DNA from: Serripes groenlandicus
Lineage: Eukaryota > Mollusca > Bivalvia > Cardiida > Cardiidae
Reading direction: 5' to 3'
DNA: 64,000 nt
Assembly (NCBI GenBank): GCA_031761405.1
Contig: JASEVX010000001.1
Location: 20,921,584-20,985,583 of the forward strand
The notes under the pieces are model-generated. The model was not told the origin of the DNA and ran no database searches. It worked only from the letters and a program-made list of their open reading frames with translations. This document shows positions 20,222 to 31,604 of the stretch, piece after piece. Made by a program: the position numbers and the translations under genes. Position 1 is the first letter of the stretch. Every line of letters starts with the position of its first letter.

Positions 20222-20934
20222 ATCATAAACAACGTAAATTATTTGTATCGGGTTTGCGATCCAAACATTATGTTCTTAAGTCGCCAAAATATAATTAATG
20301 AAGCTACATTTTATCCGATGTGTAAAGGTTTCAGGCATTTTGTAAAGAAGTCTGTCGTAAGTGTAGTGTCATAAACAACATAAATTATTTGTATCTGGTT
20401 TGCGATCCAGACAGTACGTTCTAAAGTTGCCAAAATATAATTAATGAATCTACATTTTACCCGCCGTGTAAAGGTTTCAGGCATTTTGTAAAGAAGTCTG
20501 TTGTAAGTGTAGTGTCATAAACAACATAAATTATTTGTATCGGCCAAACATACACACTCTTTACAAGTATAATTGAGGTATTGTCTTTTGATTGGTTAAT
20601 TCCAAATATTACGACACCCCCATGCTACAGCATTTATTATGAATCCCCTATAAAAAAATATCTGAAAATTTCTCATTTTCTCAATTATTGAAGACGATTA
20701 TCTCATTAAACCAGGAATAGATTCACAATATTATTTATACTATTGAAAGGGTTAAAACATAATTCGACTTCCATCTCATTTACATCGGATACGCATTTAA
20801 TGTTTAATCAGGGGGGGGCGTCATAATATTTGATATGACAATCGGTTCTTTGATTATGCAAATTGGACTAAAGGGTATGATTTTGATTGGTACTACGTCA
20901 TTGTGTGTTAAATGATTGGATTCTTCAGCTTTTT
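20222..20934 (+). repeat. Repeat block with about 146-bp tandem units, recurs inverted at 35.2-35.9 kb
   Basis: 'cataaacaacataaattattt' recurs near 20224, 20370 and 20515, giving 2.2 tandem units of about 146 bp with 'gtttgcgatccaaac', 'ataattaatgaagctacatt' and 'gtaaaggtttcaggcatttt'. Single-copy sequence follows to 20934. The block is found in reverse orientation at 35215-35890. Confidence 0.75.
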
Positions 20935-21713
20935 ATGCGGGGGATTCAGCTGTGCTGAATACCTCCGTATATTGTCATGCCCAACTTTATACAGGAAATG
21001 AAAATTTGTAAATTTTTTGTGCTGCCCTCTGTTTTTTCAAAATGGACAATATCTCTTGATTGCCCAGGGATCAGTTAAATACATTTTACAACAAGCTAAA
21101 CAGTGTGCACATTATACAAAGTAAACATACACAATGTAAAGTTTAGATTCATTAAGTTGTATACATAATTTAGAAATTTAAGTATAAAATATAACACAAA
21201 GTAACTTCATTATATAAAAGTATAACAATTTGCTTCTGCAAAAATAACAAAATGTAAATTTAAATTGAAACCATTTTTTGTTTGAGAAAACCCCTATTCA
21301 TAGCGTTTGTTGTATTTTTACACAACAGGTAGAAATGTTCAATTTAATCCCTAGTCATAGCGTTTATTGTATTTTTACACAAAGGGTAGAAATGTTCACT
21401 TTAAATATATAGGATTTTACGCCACTTCCAACATTATTTCAGTTATATCGTGGCGACAGTTCACCTATTCATGATCCCTTGGTAAACACACCAGTACTAG
21501 GCAAGGAAATATGCCTTGCAAAAGGGCACTCCAGCATGACCGTTGCACTTTAATGATGCTGTGTATCACATTTAAAACACATGGCTGTCAATGTTCAAGG
21601 TTACTAAGAGCTCATAAGTCTGTATAAATGCTTCTGACAAATAATGAACTCTACATGTTGCCCCGTTGTATCTAGTTAATTAAATGCTCCACTGTTTGCT
21701 TCATCCCCCGCAT
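20935..21713. mobile_element. Inserted element with 11-bp inverted ends, 0.8 kb
   Basis: Compared with the inverted copy near 35.28 kb, which runs straight from 'ttcagctttt' into 'aatggatatacac', this copy has about 0.8 kb extra. The extra part starts ATGCGGGGGAT (20935-20945) and has the perfect inverted match ATCCCCCGCAT at 21703-21713; rejoining is at about 21741. The interior is AT-rich, with a 62-bp direct repeat near 21300-21400 ('catagcgttt', 'tgtatttttacacaa') and SINE-like sequence at 21410-21560. No ORF. Confidence 0.55.
21410..21560 (-). repeat. SINE body remnant, reversed
   Basis: 'ttatatcgtggcgacagttcacctattcatg' and 'cacaccagtact' match the SINE body in reverse. The tRNA head is lost. 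Confidence 0.5.
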
Positions 21714-21740
21714 TTTAGTACTTCAGTACTTTGACATTTT

Positions 21741-22200
21741 AATGGATATACACTCTCAGTTGTCAAATTACTGATTACGCAACTGTGTATATCGAGAACT
21801 GTATACATTGATTCGACAATTAAGTCCTTCCAAAAGGAATATGTGTTTAACCCTTTCCCACATATAGACTCATTTACAGATGAAAACATTGTGACAAAAG
21901 AAGAAATTGCTCATAATTGCACCTTTTCCTACAATGTATTTCGTTTCATTCATTAACTTTACTATATAAAGAAAACAAACAACTCCTAAAGACATGTAAA
22001 ATGAAGCCTATAAAATATATACATAAATTGTCCAAGCTAATTTTATTAATGAAATATAGTTTCTTTTAATCTGACTTTACCCTATCCCACTTGCAGATAA
22101 CTTTGAAATCATTGTGGCAAAAGGAATAATAGCTCACAATTAGCTATTTATACTTTTGCAACAATGTTTTCAACTATATAATTATTTATTAATTAATAAT
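21741..22200 (+). repeat. End of the 20.2-kb block and two truncated TTAA MITEs
   Basis: 21741-21830 continues the block interrupted at 20934 ('ggatatacactctcagttgt'). 21847-21955 is a TTAACCCTTTCCC MITE missing its 3' end. 22070-22190 is a second fragment ('aatcattgtggcaaaagg', 'gcaacaatgttttcaac'). Confidence 0.6.
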
Positions 22201-23254
22201 TATGCCCCCACCATTACCCACCCCCATTCGAAGAAAAGGGGTATATTGCTTTGCACATGTCTGTAGGTATGTCAGTCGGTCTGTACACCAAAGCCAACTT
22301 AACAATGCCTTTAGTTAGTAACAACGCAATAAGCGACTTGCCCGATGCGATTTACGACTTGTCCCGGACGTCAGGCTATGGGATTTGTACAGCCCTGCCT
22401 ACACATTTTCCTGATGTCATAAATTATATTTATTTTTTGTTTTTATGTATTCTTTTAACTTTCTCTCTTTTGATCCCCCACCCCTTTCTACCCTCTTGAT
22501 TAAAAAGTTTTTTCTACACCCCTTTGATTGACTCACTTGGCTATTTAATTCTACATTGCAAGGGTAAATAAATTCATAACTGACAGTCAATTCAGCTCTA
22601 GTTTAACAAGTAGAATAGTTGTTTTTTAAACACTAGCTTTATTATTAACATATACTCATAGGAATTTACATTTTTAACTACCTGTTGCATATCTAGAGGT
22701 TAATATTACTTTAATTTTAAAAAGGTGGTCTGATAGTGTCTTTTTTTAAAAAGGAGATCCCGGTGTCAACCTTTTTTAATGAAACTTTTTTGTTTACCTC
22801 CGATTCAAATAGACTTATCGTGCCGGTCCCTGTTCTCGAACCGTACATATTCTTGAACCTTTAGTTTAAGGACTGGTTACATACGTAATAAATTGTATGT
22901 GAACCAATGCTTTGTTTACTTACCATTAAATTGTTGAATTTATTGGTCAGTATTGTTGGTTTTTGACATAAATTCATAAATATTCCCATGAGCCCTGATA
23001 AATGTTAAGAGGTTCGAGAACCGGTGTCTCCATAATATAACTAGTAACATGAACAAATATTTCTTTTAAATTAAACTTTGGTCCGTTTCTTAGGAAGAAT
23101 AGTAAACCCAAAACAACAGCTGCTCGCCAAATAGTTAATTATGCATGGCGAGGTTAAATAAACTTATTTAAGTGCAGTTATTGTGCTCAGGGACACTTCC
23201 CTGTTGTGCTGTATGGCGCAATCTGGTATTTAAAAACATGACTACATTACTTAC
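22201..23254. other. Intergenic stretch with repeat fragments
   Basis: 22205-22330 is a dispersed repeat ('cattcgaagaaaaggggtat', 'tgctttgcacatgtct'). 22825-23025 has a weak inverted pair, GTTCTCGAACC (left) and GGTTCGAGAAC (right), about 180 bp apart. No exon recognised. Confidence 0.45.
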
Positions 23255-23290
23255 TGCTCGTTTTCCTGGCGAGAACTGTGCCATTTCAGA
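23255..23290 (-). CDS. Candidate 36-bp first coding exon, unassigned
   Basis: A strong acceptor TACTTTTCTTTTTTCAG (AG at 23292-23291) and a consensus donor GCA|GTAAGT (GT at 23254-23253) frame 12 open codons, SEMAQFSPGKRA, with an ATG at 23284. Both splice signals are close to consensus, which is unusual for chance in this AT-rich sequence. The next exon was not found, and no function can be named. Confidence 0.4.
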
Positions 23291-23694
23291 CTGAAAAAAG
23301 AAAAGTACAAATCCTGTAAGGATGGTTTGGGGGAATTTTTGAAGATGATACGGTTTAGTAGTAAGTATAATCTTGCGAAAGGCCCCGGATCTAACTGAAA
23401 GCGAAGACCTAATATCAATAATGTTATTAGGTCTTTGCTGAAACAATGAATTTGAAATATCGTTCAGTGCAAACTTTTGTGAAGGGTGAAATAACTGGAT
23501 TATAAATATACATTTTACGCCACCTGTTCACCCAAAACGAATGTTCGATAAGAAAAAGTATCTGTATTCTTTACTTGTAACTATAAATTTATTATAAATA
23601 AGAAGTATAACTTGGATAAATCTTCGATAAACTTACCTATATAGAGAGCTCACAGATATGCCGCCATTTATTTTTCTTTCGGGAAGGTCTAAAC
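23291..23694. other. Sequence upstream of the micro-exon and left flank of the satellite unit
   Basis: 23350-23450 is open on the minus strand behind an acceptor-like TTGTTTCAG but has no recognisable motif. The rest is AT-rich flank up to 'gggaaggtctaaactgcgga'. Confidence 0.35.
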
Positions 23695-23922
23695 TGCGGA
23701 CGCGATCTACGGACAAATGGAATACGGAAAAATGCAATATAGAGGGAAAATGCGGACAATAAAGAACATAGAGCGAATCTGCGGACGGTATGATTTTGGT
23801 GTAAAACTGTTTAATTGGAGATGGGAAAATGTGTTTAATTCGTTACGTCTGATCAGGGACAATATATACACGGTCCCTGGTTTGATCATATTCGGGATTT
23901 CCCTTTGTAAATATATAATGTG

Positions 23923-25247
23923 ATACATATAATGTAAAACCACTTACACAGATCCTCAATAAATCAATGACTAGTGGGGAAATACCAATTCCATGGAAAA
24001 AAAATAATGTTACACCTATCTTCAAATCAGGAATCAAACATAAACCTGAAAACTACAGACCAATAAGCATAATTGCTCTATCTGCTCAAATATAATGCAG
24101 AAAATAGTCAAACACAAAATTACTGAGCCCATGACAAACAACCATCTATTCTCTAAACATCAATGTGGATTCATGAAAGGGAAATCTTGCCCATTACAAT
24201 TACTTGAGGTACTAGAAGACTGGACCAATGCCCTTGACAACGGTAACGAGCTAGACATTTTATTCTACGACTTTAGGAAGGCATTTGATACTCTACCAAT
24301 CGTCAAACTATTTGCCGATGACACAAAAACATACAATGTTGTAAACTGTAAAGCGGATCATGAGCTTATCCAAAGAACAACAGACCAATTTAGCGACTGG
24401 TCTCACACATGGGACCTTGAATTTAACTCAAAAAAATGCAAATAACATCTAGGAAATAACCAACAAACAGGAGACTATTTTACCAAAGGCAGAGACTTAA
24501 GCAGAGAAGCAATCACAAACGTAGGGGAAGAAAAAGATCTAGGAGTCATCGAAGATAAAAAATTAAAATTTCATTCTTACATTACATCGAAAATTAAAAT
24601 AGCTAACAGAAACCTAGGAATCATCTTCAGAACCTTCACCTACATGGATAAAACTATATTTCTACATCTATACACATCACTGGTCAGACCCCATCTGGAG
24701 TATGCGAGTACGGTATGGTCACCACATCTGAAAAAACACCAAATTGCTATTGAAAATGTCCAAAGACGAGCAACTAAACTATTATCCAATATACAATTTC
24801 GAACTTATACCGAGAGACTAAAATATCTAGGAATTCCGTCACTAGAATACAGAAGACTACGAGCAGACATGTAACACGTATTCAAAATAAATAACAAGTA
24901 CGACTCAACCTCAAATGAGGACTTGTTAGTACTCTCAATCTACACAAGAACAAGAGGAAATAGTCCCAAATTATTTAAAAAAACAACCAAAACACCGACA
25001 TGCGAAAAAATGCCTTCAGCATAAGGACCGTGGACCCTTGGAACTCGCTCCCAAACGATGTAGTAACAGCTCCAAGTATTAATGCCTTTAAAAATAAATA
25101 AAACAAAAATTGGATAAATCACCCTTCTAAATTCAACCCATGCTGCAACTTTTTTACTTGTCAATACATACAAGTAACCACACAAGAGATGGACCATAAG
25201 AAGCCTTAGGCTTTCCGGCTGTCTCGGAACCGTAAGTAAACCGTAAG
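23923..25247 (+). mobile_element. Decayed CR1-like non-LTR retrotransposon fragment
   Basis: Plus-strand reading frames show pieces of a reverse transcriptase in order: 'NYRPISIIA' with frame breaks (24048-24090), 'HQCGFMKGKSCPLQLLEVLE', 'DILFYDFRKAFDTLP' (24256-24300), then directly 'KLFADDTKTYN' with the ADD catalytic motif. About 90 residues normally between KAFD and the ADD box are deleted. Further on come 'YTSLVRPHLEYASTVWSPHL' (24677-24736) and the C-terminal 'RTVDPWNSLPNDVV' (25022-25063). It has several stops and is dead. Its limits are set by comparison with 55.26 kb, where 'aatatataatgtg' runs directly into 'ttgattgctttt'; here 1.3 kb lies between them. Confidence 0.8.
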
Positions 25248-25552
25248 TTGATTGCTTTTATCAGTGATATAATTTAAGGCTGTGTCTCCTGCCAAGTACG
25301 TTTTTTTTTTTATTTGTCTCATGGCGGCCATAATGTGTTAGCATCTGGATATCGCTGGACAAGAACAGCTTTCTTTGGGAAATAGTGTAATAGAATATTT
25401 AGCGTTATTATCATTGATCATGAACGTAGGGCCTACCCATACTTGGAACTAAATCTAAAACAATTTTATTTTCAGCAAAAGTTTTCACCGCCAGGGATCT
25501 TTGTGACATTGGGCCTTTATTATATACATAATTAAGTGGAACTTGAGGACAA

Positions 25553-28360
25553 TAATGAATATCAAGGAATTGCTGACAATATAGAATAAGAAGGAAAATG
25601 CGGACACTATATAATAAGAAGGAAACTGCGGACAATATAAAATAAGAAGGAAACTGCGGACAATGCATGAGCCGTCGTGACAGAAAACCCAAATGATGGA
25701 CTCTGCTTTAAGTATCGAACCGAATCAAGCATGCCGCGCAGGCTAACCTGGGCAGACACTTTTCGCCTCCTTTGGATATTTTGTTTCAGGAATCATTACT
25801 CTATGGCCTACCTCTATCCCAATGAGACGGAACGTGGTGGCCCGGATAAGCTTGCACGGACTGCGCAGGCTGATCAGGGTCGATACATAACGCAGAGTCT
25901 ATAATGTTGGTTTTCTCGCGGGACGGCTGATATATTAAAGTTAAAACTGCGGAAACTATAGGATATAGAGAACATTGGTATTGGTTTTATTCTGCGGACA
26001 ATATAGAATGTGGAGGAAATTGGTATTGGTTTTATTATGCGGACAATATAGAAAGTAGAGGAAACAATAAAGAGGGAAAAAACGGACAATATAGAATAGG
26101 AAGGAAAATGCGGACAATATAGAATATAGAGGAAATTTCGGAGAGCATAGATACTGGTCCTATACTGCGGACAATACAGAATTTGAAGGAAAATGCGGAC
26201 AATGTAGAATAGGAAAGAAAATGCGGACAATATAGGATAAGAAAGAACATGCGGACATTATAAAATATAGAGGAAATTGCGGAGAGCATAGATATTGGTT
26301 TTATACTGCGGACAATATAGAATTTGAAGGAAAATGCGGACAATATAGAATAAGAAGGAAAATGCGGACACTATAGAATAAGAAGGAAAATGCGGACAAT
26401 ATAGACCAAGAAGGGAAATGCGGACAATATAGCATATAGAGAAACTTGCATAGGTATTGGTTATTTTACTGCGGACAATATAGATTGTAGAGGAAACTGC
26501 GGACAATATAGAAACAAAAAGGAAATTGCGGACAATATGGAATAAGAAGAAACTGCGGACAATATAGAATGAGAAGGAAACTGCGGACAATATAGAATAA
26601 AGAGGAAAATGCGGACAATATAGATTATGAAGGGAATCTGCGGGCGGAAAAGGTATTGTTTATACACTGCGGCAAGTATAAACTGTAGCGGAAACTGCGG
26701 ACAATATAGAATATAGAAGAAGCTGCGGACAATATCATTTATAAAGGGAATCTGTGGACGGAATAGGTAATGGTAACATATTGCGGTCAATATTAGTTCT
26801 ATACTGCTTTCAATATAGAATGTATTAAGGAAACTGCGAACAATATAGAATAAGAAGGAAAATGCAGACAATATAGAATAAAGAGAAAACTACGGACAAT
26901 ATAGATTATGAAAGGAATCTGCGAATGGAATAGGTATTGGTGATATACTGCGGACAATATAGAATGTAGAGGAAACGTCGGAATATATAGAATAAGAAGG
27001 AAAATGCGGACATTTTAGAATAAGAAGAAAACTGCGGACAATATAAAATAAGAAGGAACATGCGGACAATAAAGAATATAGAGGAAACTGCGGACAATAT
27101 AGATTATAGAGGACATTGCGGACAATATAGAATATAGAGGAAACCGCAGACAATAAAGAAAAAGAAGGACAATTCGGACAATATAGAATAAGAAAGAAAA
27201 TGCGTACAATATAGAAGAAAGAGGAAAATGCAGACAATATAGATTATGAAGGTAATCTGCGGGCGGAAAAGGTATTGGTTATATACTGCGGCAAGTATAG
27301 ACTGTAGAGGAAACTGCGGACAATATAGAATATAGAAGAAACTGCGGACAATATAATTTATGAAGGGAATCTGTGGACGGAATAGGTATTGGTAATATAC
27401 CTCGGTCAATATTAGTTTTATACTGCTGTTAATATAGAATGTAAAGGAAAGTGCGGACAATATAGAATGAGAAGGAAAATGCAGACAATATAGAATAAAG
27501 AGGAAACTGCGGACAATATAGATTATGATGGGAATCTGCGAACGGATTAGGTATTGGTTATATACTGTGGACAATATAGAATGTAGAGGAAACTTCGGAC
27601 TTTATAGAATAAGAAGGAAAGGCGGACATTTTAGAATAAGAAGAAAACTGCGGACAATATAGAATAAGAAGGAACATGCGGACAATACAGAATATAGAGA
27701 AAACTGCGGACAATATAGATTATAGAGGAAATTGCTGACAATATACAATATATAGGAAACCGCAGACAATATAGAAAAAGAAGGAAAATGCGGGCTATAT
27801 AAAAGAAAGAGGAAAATGCGGACAATATAGATCAGAGATGTAATCTGCGGGCGGAAAAGGTATTGGTTATATACTGCGGCAAGTATAGACTGTAGAGGAA
27901 ACTGCGGAAAATATAGAATATAGAAGAAACTGCGGACAATATAATTTATGAAGGGAATCTGTGGACGGAATAGGTATTGGTAATATACTGCGGTCAATAT
28001 TAGTTTTATACTACTGTCAATATAAAATAAGAGCAAATTGCGGACTGCATAGAAATTGGTTATATACTGCGGACACTATAGAATGTAGAGGAGCTGCGCA
28101 CAATAAAGAAGTAGAAGGAACATGCGGACACTATAGATTATGAAGGAAATCTGTGGACAGAATAGGTATTGGTTATATACCGCGGACAGAATAGAATGTA
28201 GAGGAAACTGTGGACAATATAGAATAAGAAGGAAAATGCGGACAATATAGAATAAAGAGGAAACTGCGGACAATATAGATTATGAAGGAAATCTGCGAAC
28301 GGAATAGGTATTGGTTACATACTGCGGACAATATAGAATATAAAGGAAACTGTAGAACAA
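25553..28360 (+). repeat. 28-bp satellite array with about 600-bp higher-order repeats
   Basis: Monomers of about 28 bp follow ACTGCGGACAATATAGAATA then 'agaaggaa' with variants 'tatagaggaa' and 'ttatgaaggg'. Longer variants ('cgggcggaaaaggtattggt' at 26641, 27260, 27848; 'ctgtggacggaataggtatt' near 26752, 27370, 27957) recur in the same order at spacings of about 590-620 bp, so a higher-order repeat is present. The monomer lacks stops in some minus-strand frames, which produces long repetitive ORFs (up to 156 codons) that are not genes. Confidence 0.9.
25660..25935 (+). repeat. Foreign dispersed repeat inside the satellite
   Basis: This is a GC-richer insertion breaking the 28-bp array: 'gcatgccgcgcaggctaacc', 'gagacggaacgtggtggccc', 'gcgcaggctgatcagggtcg'. 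The satellite resumes near 25945. The 75-codon open stretch in it has no recognisable domain. Confidence 0.55.
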
Positions 28361-28984
28361 TTTACTCACCGAGAAAAAAGGAGCTACATCAAATAAATCG
28401 TCTTCTCTCAAACAGTTCAACGTTCCATATCCAGGATAAGAAAACAGAGACAAATCGGCCTTATCCAAATAGTCAGATAGGTATTCTTATTGACTATGAC
28501 CTATAACTAGAGTCATATTTGTACAATTAGCAAACAAAGACAAAGATACAATTAGAGCTACACTGACTTCTTAAAAAAACAACTAATACAACGACAGTGA
28601 AATAATTCAGTTTCTTTTAAATGTCTATTATTTTATTTTAATTTGACAAATAAGTATTATTATATTACAATCCAATATAAACGTATCTTACAAGCTATAT
28701 AAACCTAGAACATGTACTGTTAATATTGTAATGGATATAATTGTACACGTTCAGATGTGACTTGAATTCATTTTCATAGACAATTATGTTGAATCAGCCA
28801 TTCAGACATTGATTGCCAATCTGATAATTGGCACTATTTAAATGTGTTTCTCCCATAACATTAAAAACGAGAAAAATGTGTTAATGAACAAGGTAATAAA
28901 ACGGCCGACAATTGCAGTATCAAACTTTCAAATAATTAAAAATCGTCATTGTTATAATTTTTTCTTACAATATATAATAACATA
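28361..28984. other. AT-rich sequence between satellite and right inverted end
   Basis: No exon, RNA or array recognised. Confidence 0.4.
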
Positions 28985-29036
28985 TTATAGAGTCCGCATT
29001 TTCACTGTATATTGCATCTGTCCGCAGATCACGTTC

Positions 29037-29338
29037 GAAATTTAAACCGCTTTTACCGCGCGTGACGTCACAAGAAATTTTCAGTATAAATGGGGAACAA
29101 AAAAAAAAAAACACACAAGTGAAATGTCGGGATTTTGTGTAAGAGTGTATCGTGTTAGCCAAAAAAACGGTAAACGGGGAATTTTTTTATTCTCATGGGG
29201 AATCAATTATTTGTATTTAAAACACAGCTAGAAATACATTTGACATGAAATTGCAAAACGGGGAATTCACCGTTTCCCGGTTGTTTCCCAGTTCGTTGGT
29301 GTGTATTCTCGCGAAGTTCCCCAATTTGCAGCTACTAC

Positions 29339-29342
<4 letters not shown>
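29037..29342. other. AT-rich sequence with an 'aaacggggaatt' repeat
   Basis: 'aaacggggaattttttt' and 'aaaacggggaattcaccg' occur 90 bp apart. Nothing else. Confidence 0.35.

Positions 29343-29391
<49 letters not shown>
29343..29391. repeat. (CA)n microsatellite, about 24 repeats
   Basis: Uninterrupted CA dinucleotides followed by GACAGACG. Likely length-polymorphic. Confidence 0.97.
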
Positions 29392-29395
<4 letters not shown>

Positions 29396-30580
29396 GACGG
29401 AAAAGCCTGACAATAAGGGATACCTAGGCGAATCGCAATACATATGGCACAATGCTCGTCATGAGATAAACAGGGGAGACAATGTACCACTGTTAAGGCC
29501 GTACTAATTATTGACTAATTTGACTGTTATCTGCTCTTGTTATCATTTTGATAATTACCGGAAGTTACCGGACATTTACGTGCAAGTTGATATTTTGCTG
29601 CATTATCGTGTTTTTTCATTCCATTCATTGTATCTAAGTTTGGTCAGCTCTTCTGTGAAAGTGTGGGATTTGGTCGAACTTCTTCTGCTTAGCGCTGAGA
29701 TATCTTGCTGATCTTTAATAAATCACAATGTCGTTAAACGTCTGTCGCGCTTCGGAACTTACACTGCAGATTTATATATTAATACGCATCCAGGGTAATA
29801 AAATGAACACTTATATTTTCATTATCATCAATTGCAATCTTTTAAGTAATCTACTCCCTTACACATAATGGTAGGTTGTATTAATGTGCTTCGCTTCAAA
29901 GATTTAAAGTAGCTTTAAAATACATTAAAGCTACAATAAAATGTATTTTGATTTTAATAGTATATTAACTGTCTTGTTTACTTCAATATTTTACTTATTT
30001 GCATTTTTGTCACGTATTTCAGATAACATTTTCAAGAATACCATTTCACCCTTGAAAATGAATAATTTGGGCATATCTTTATTAGTTAAATTGGGGGAAA
30101 ACAAAGTACAGCGATTTACACAATATTGAAGAATTATTGTTAGCCAAATATATATTAATAGTATTTTAGTTAATTACTCAATATACGATACAATGCACAA
30201 TACAATTTTTTATTGCCACCATTTTTTTTGGAGATATCGTAAAATAAGTTTTGCAATACACAAACAAATTATACAATTTCCAAAGAAAAAAACAAACAAA
30301 TATATTAACCGTCAGATGATAAAAAGCTAACCACTGTGGAAAATCTGTCACCCTCCACATTCCATCAAATGGTGAGTACTACATGAACGAAGTACATTAA
30401 TGTCTGCACATATACAGAAAACGAGGACCTATTCATATACTTAAATGTGAAATCACTTACCAGATATCAATTCAAAATTATAATGACTAAGGCTATACAA
30501 TTCACCCAAACCCTGAGATACTTCAAATCACCCATTTTCAGAGTAGGCGGGGCTTCACATCTAGCTAATTTGGGAATAAA
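29392..30580. other. AT-rich intergenic stretch, no gene recognised
   Basis: There is an open stretch at 29941-30129 without recognisable motif. No splice-framed exon or repeat could be supported. Confidence 0.4.
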
Positions 30581-30749
30581 TAGAGTTTAATTAACATTGT
30601 TTTCGTGATACGGGATTTAAATCCCAAGTGGAAGAGATTCTTGCGATATAAAAACGAGTGCGCCATAGCGCACGAGTTTTTATATATGCAATAATCTCTT
30701 TCACGAGGGATTTAATTCCCAAATCATAAAAACAATGTTTATTAAACTA
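30581..30749. mobile_element. Hairpin (snapback) MITE, about 169 bp
   Basis: The two halves are near-complete inverted complements around a centre at about 30665: 'cgggatttaaatccc' and 'gagggatttaattccc', 'gatataaaaacgagtgcgc' and 'gcgcacgagtttttatat', 'aacattgttttcgtgat' and 'atcataaaaacaatgtt'. The ends are TAGAGTTTAAT and ATTAAACTA. If transcribed, the RNA would form an 80-bp hairpin. No ORF. Confidence 0.8.
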
Positions 30750-31600
30750 TATATTATATACTTGGCGATAATTTTCGTTTTTAAACGACAATATCCCTGT
30801 GTAGCTCATTTATTTTTAGCTCAGAAGCGGAGAGATCTGAATGACGTAATCTGCCAGTTTTGCAGTGACGTCACTACGCGCGCACCGACAAATGTGTACA
30901 TTGGTTGAAATAAAGGTGTCATGTCGATTCAAGCTCTTATTTGCAGATTTAAAAATGCAATTGTGGATTATTTAACTGTTCATCATGGAAATAAAGTGTT
31001 AAGTAGTGAAAACGGAGCTTAAAAATGTTTAACGATGAGTTTATTTTTATCTTGAGGCGTTTATAGAGATTTAAAAAAGTAGTTTTAGTGAGCTATATCG
31101 CACACTAGGCGTTATTGCTCCGTAGACAAAAAGCATGTTATAGGTTTTCTCAAGTTGGGAAATCACCATATTTAATCATTGAGGCGGTATATAATATACG
31201 AAGATAAAACGACGCTACGGTATGATAGGCCGCTGTTTCGCCAGTCAAACGTTTTAAAAGTCGTAGGCAATCGGTTGCCTCCAGAAGGAAGATTTTTTCA
31301 CAAAATCTGCTATGTTATGGGTTTTTTATAATGGACAATTGCAGCCAATATTATGCTATTATTGTGTTTTTAAGAAATTGTAATTAATAGTAAAACATAT
31401 GTGATAAAACAGTCTTTTTAAATATCTGATGCATGCTATTCTCCCTACAATTCGAAATATAATGAGAAATCTAAACTGGTGAATCGAGTGAACTGCAGTC
31501 TCTTGGAATTGATAGAGAGCAGGAGTCCATACACAGTTAGCCAAACCAACCTTTACCACATACAATACATCTGCAGTAATGAAAATGTGTCATCTTGCCA
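30750..31600. other. AT-rich intergenic stretch
   Basis: A loose inverted pair 'tatattatatacttggcg' (30750) and 'ggcggtatataatata' (31182) may bound another element of about 450 bp. No ORF support. Confidence 0.35.
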
Positions 31601-31604
31601 TCAT

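Larger units (their letters stand above)
23695..29036. mobile_element. Satellite-bearing unit with inverted ends
   Basis: The left end (23695-23757: GCGGACGCGATCTACGGACA, then 'atgcaatatagagggaaaat' and 'gcggac') is mirrored at 28985-29036, whose complement reads 'cgaacgtgatctgcggacag', 'atgcaatatacagtgaaaat', 'gcggac'. Between them lie a LINE fragment (23923-25247), the 28-bp satellite (25553-28360) and about 600 bp of AT-rich sequence. A short relative of the left end is at 55063-55290. Whether the 5.3 kb ever moved as one unit is inference. Confidence 0.5.

Noticed and set aside
25874..28273. Overlapping minus-strand ORFs of 60-156 codons with repeated ILYCPQFP-type words
   Set aside because: They are the translation of the 28-bp satellite, which lacks stops in some frames. 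The repeated peptide follows the DNA period, and there is no splice or start context.
25553..28360. CRISPR-like array
   Set aside because: No unique spacers: repeats and intervals are all versions of the same monomer, and the genome is eukaryotic.
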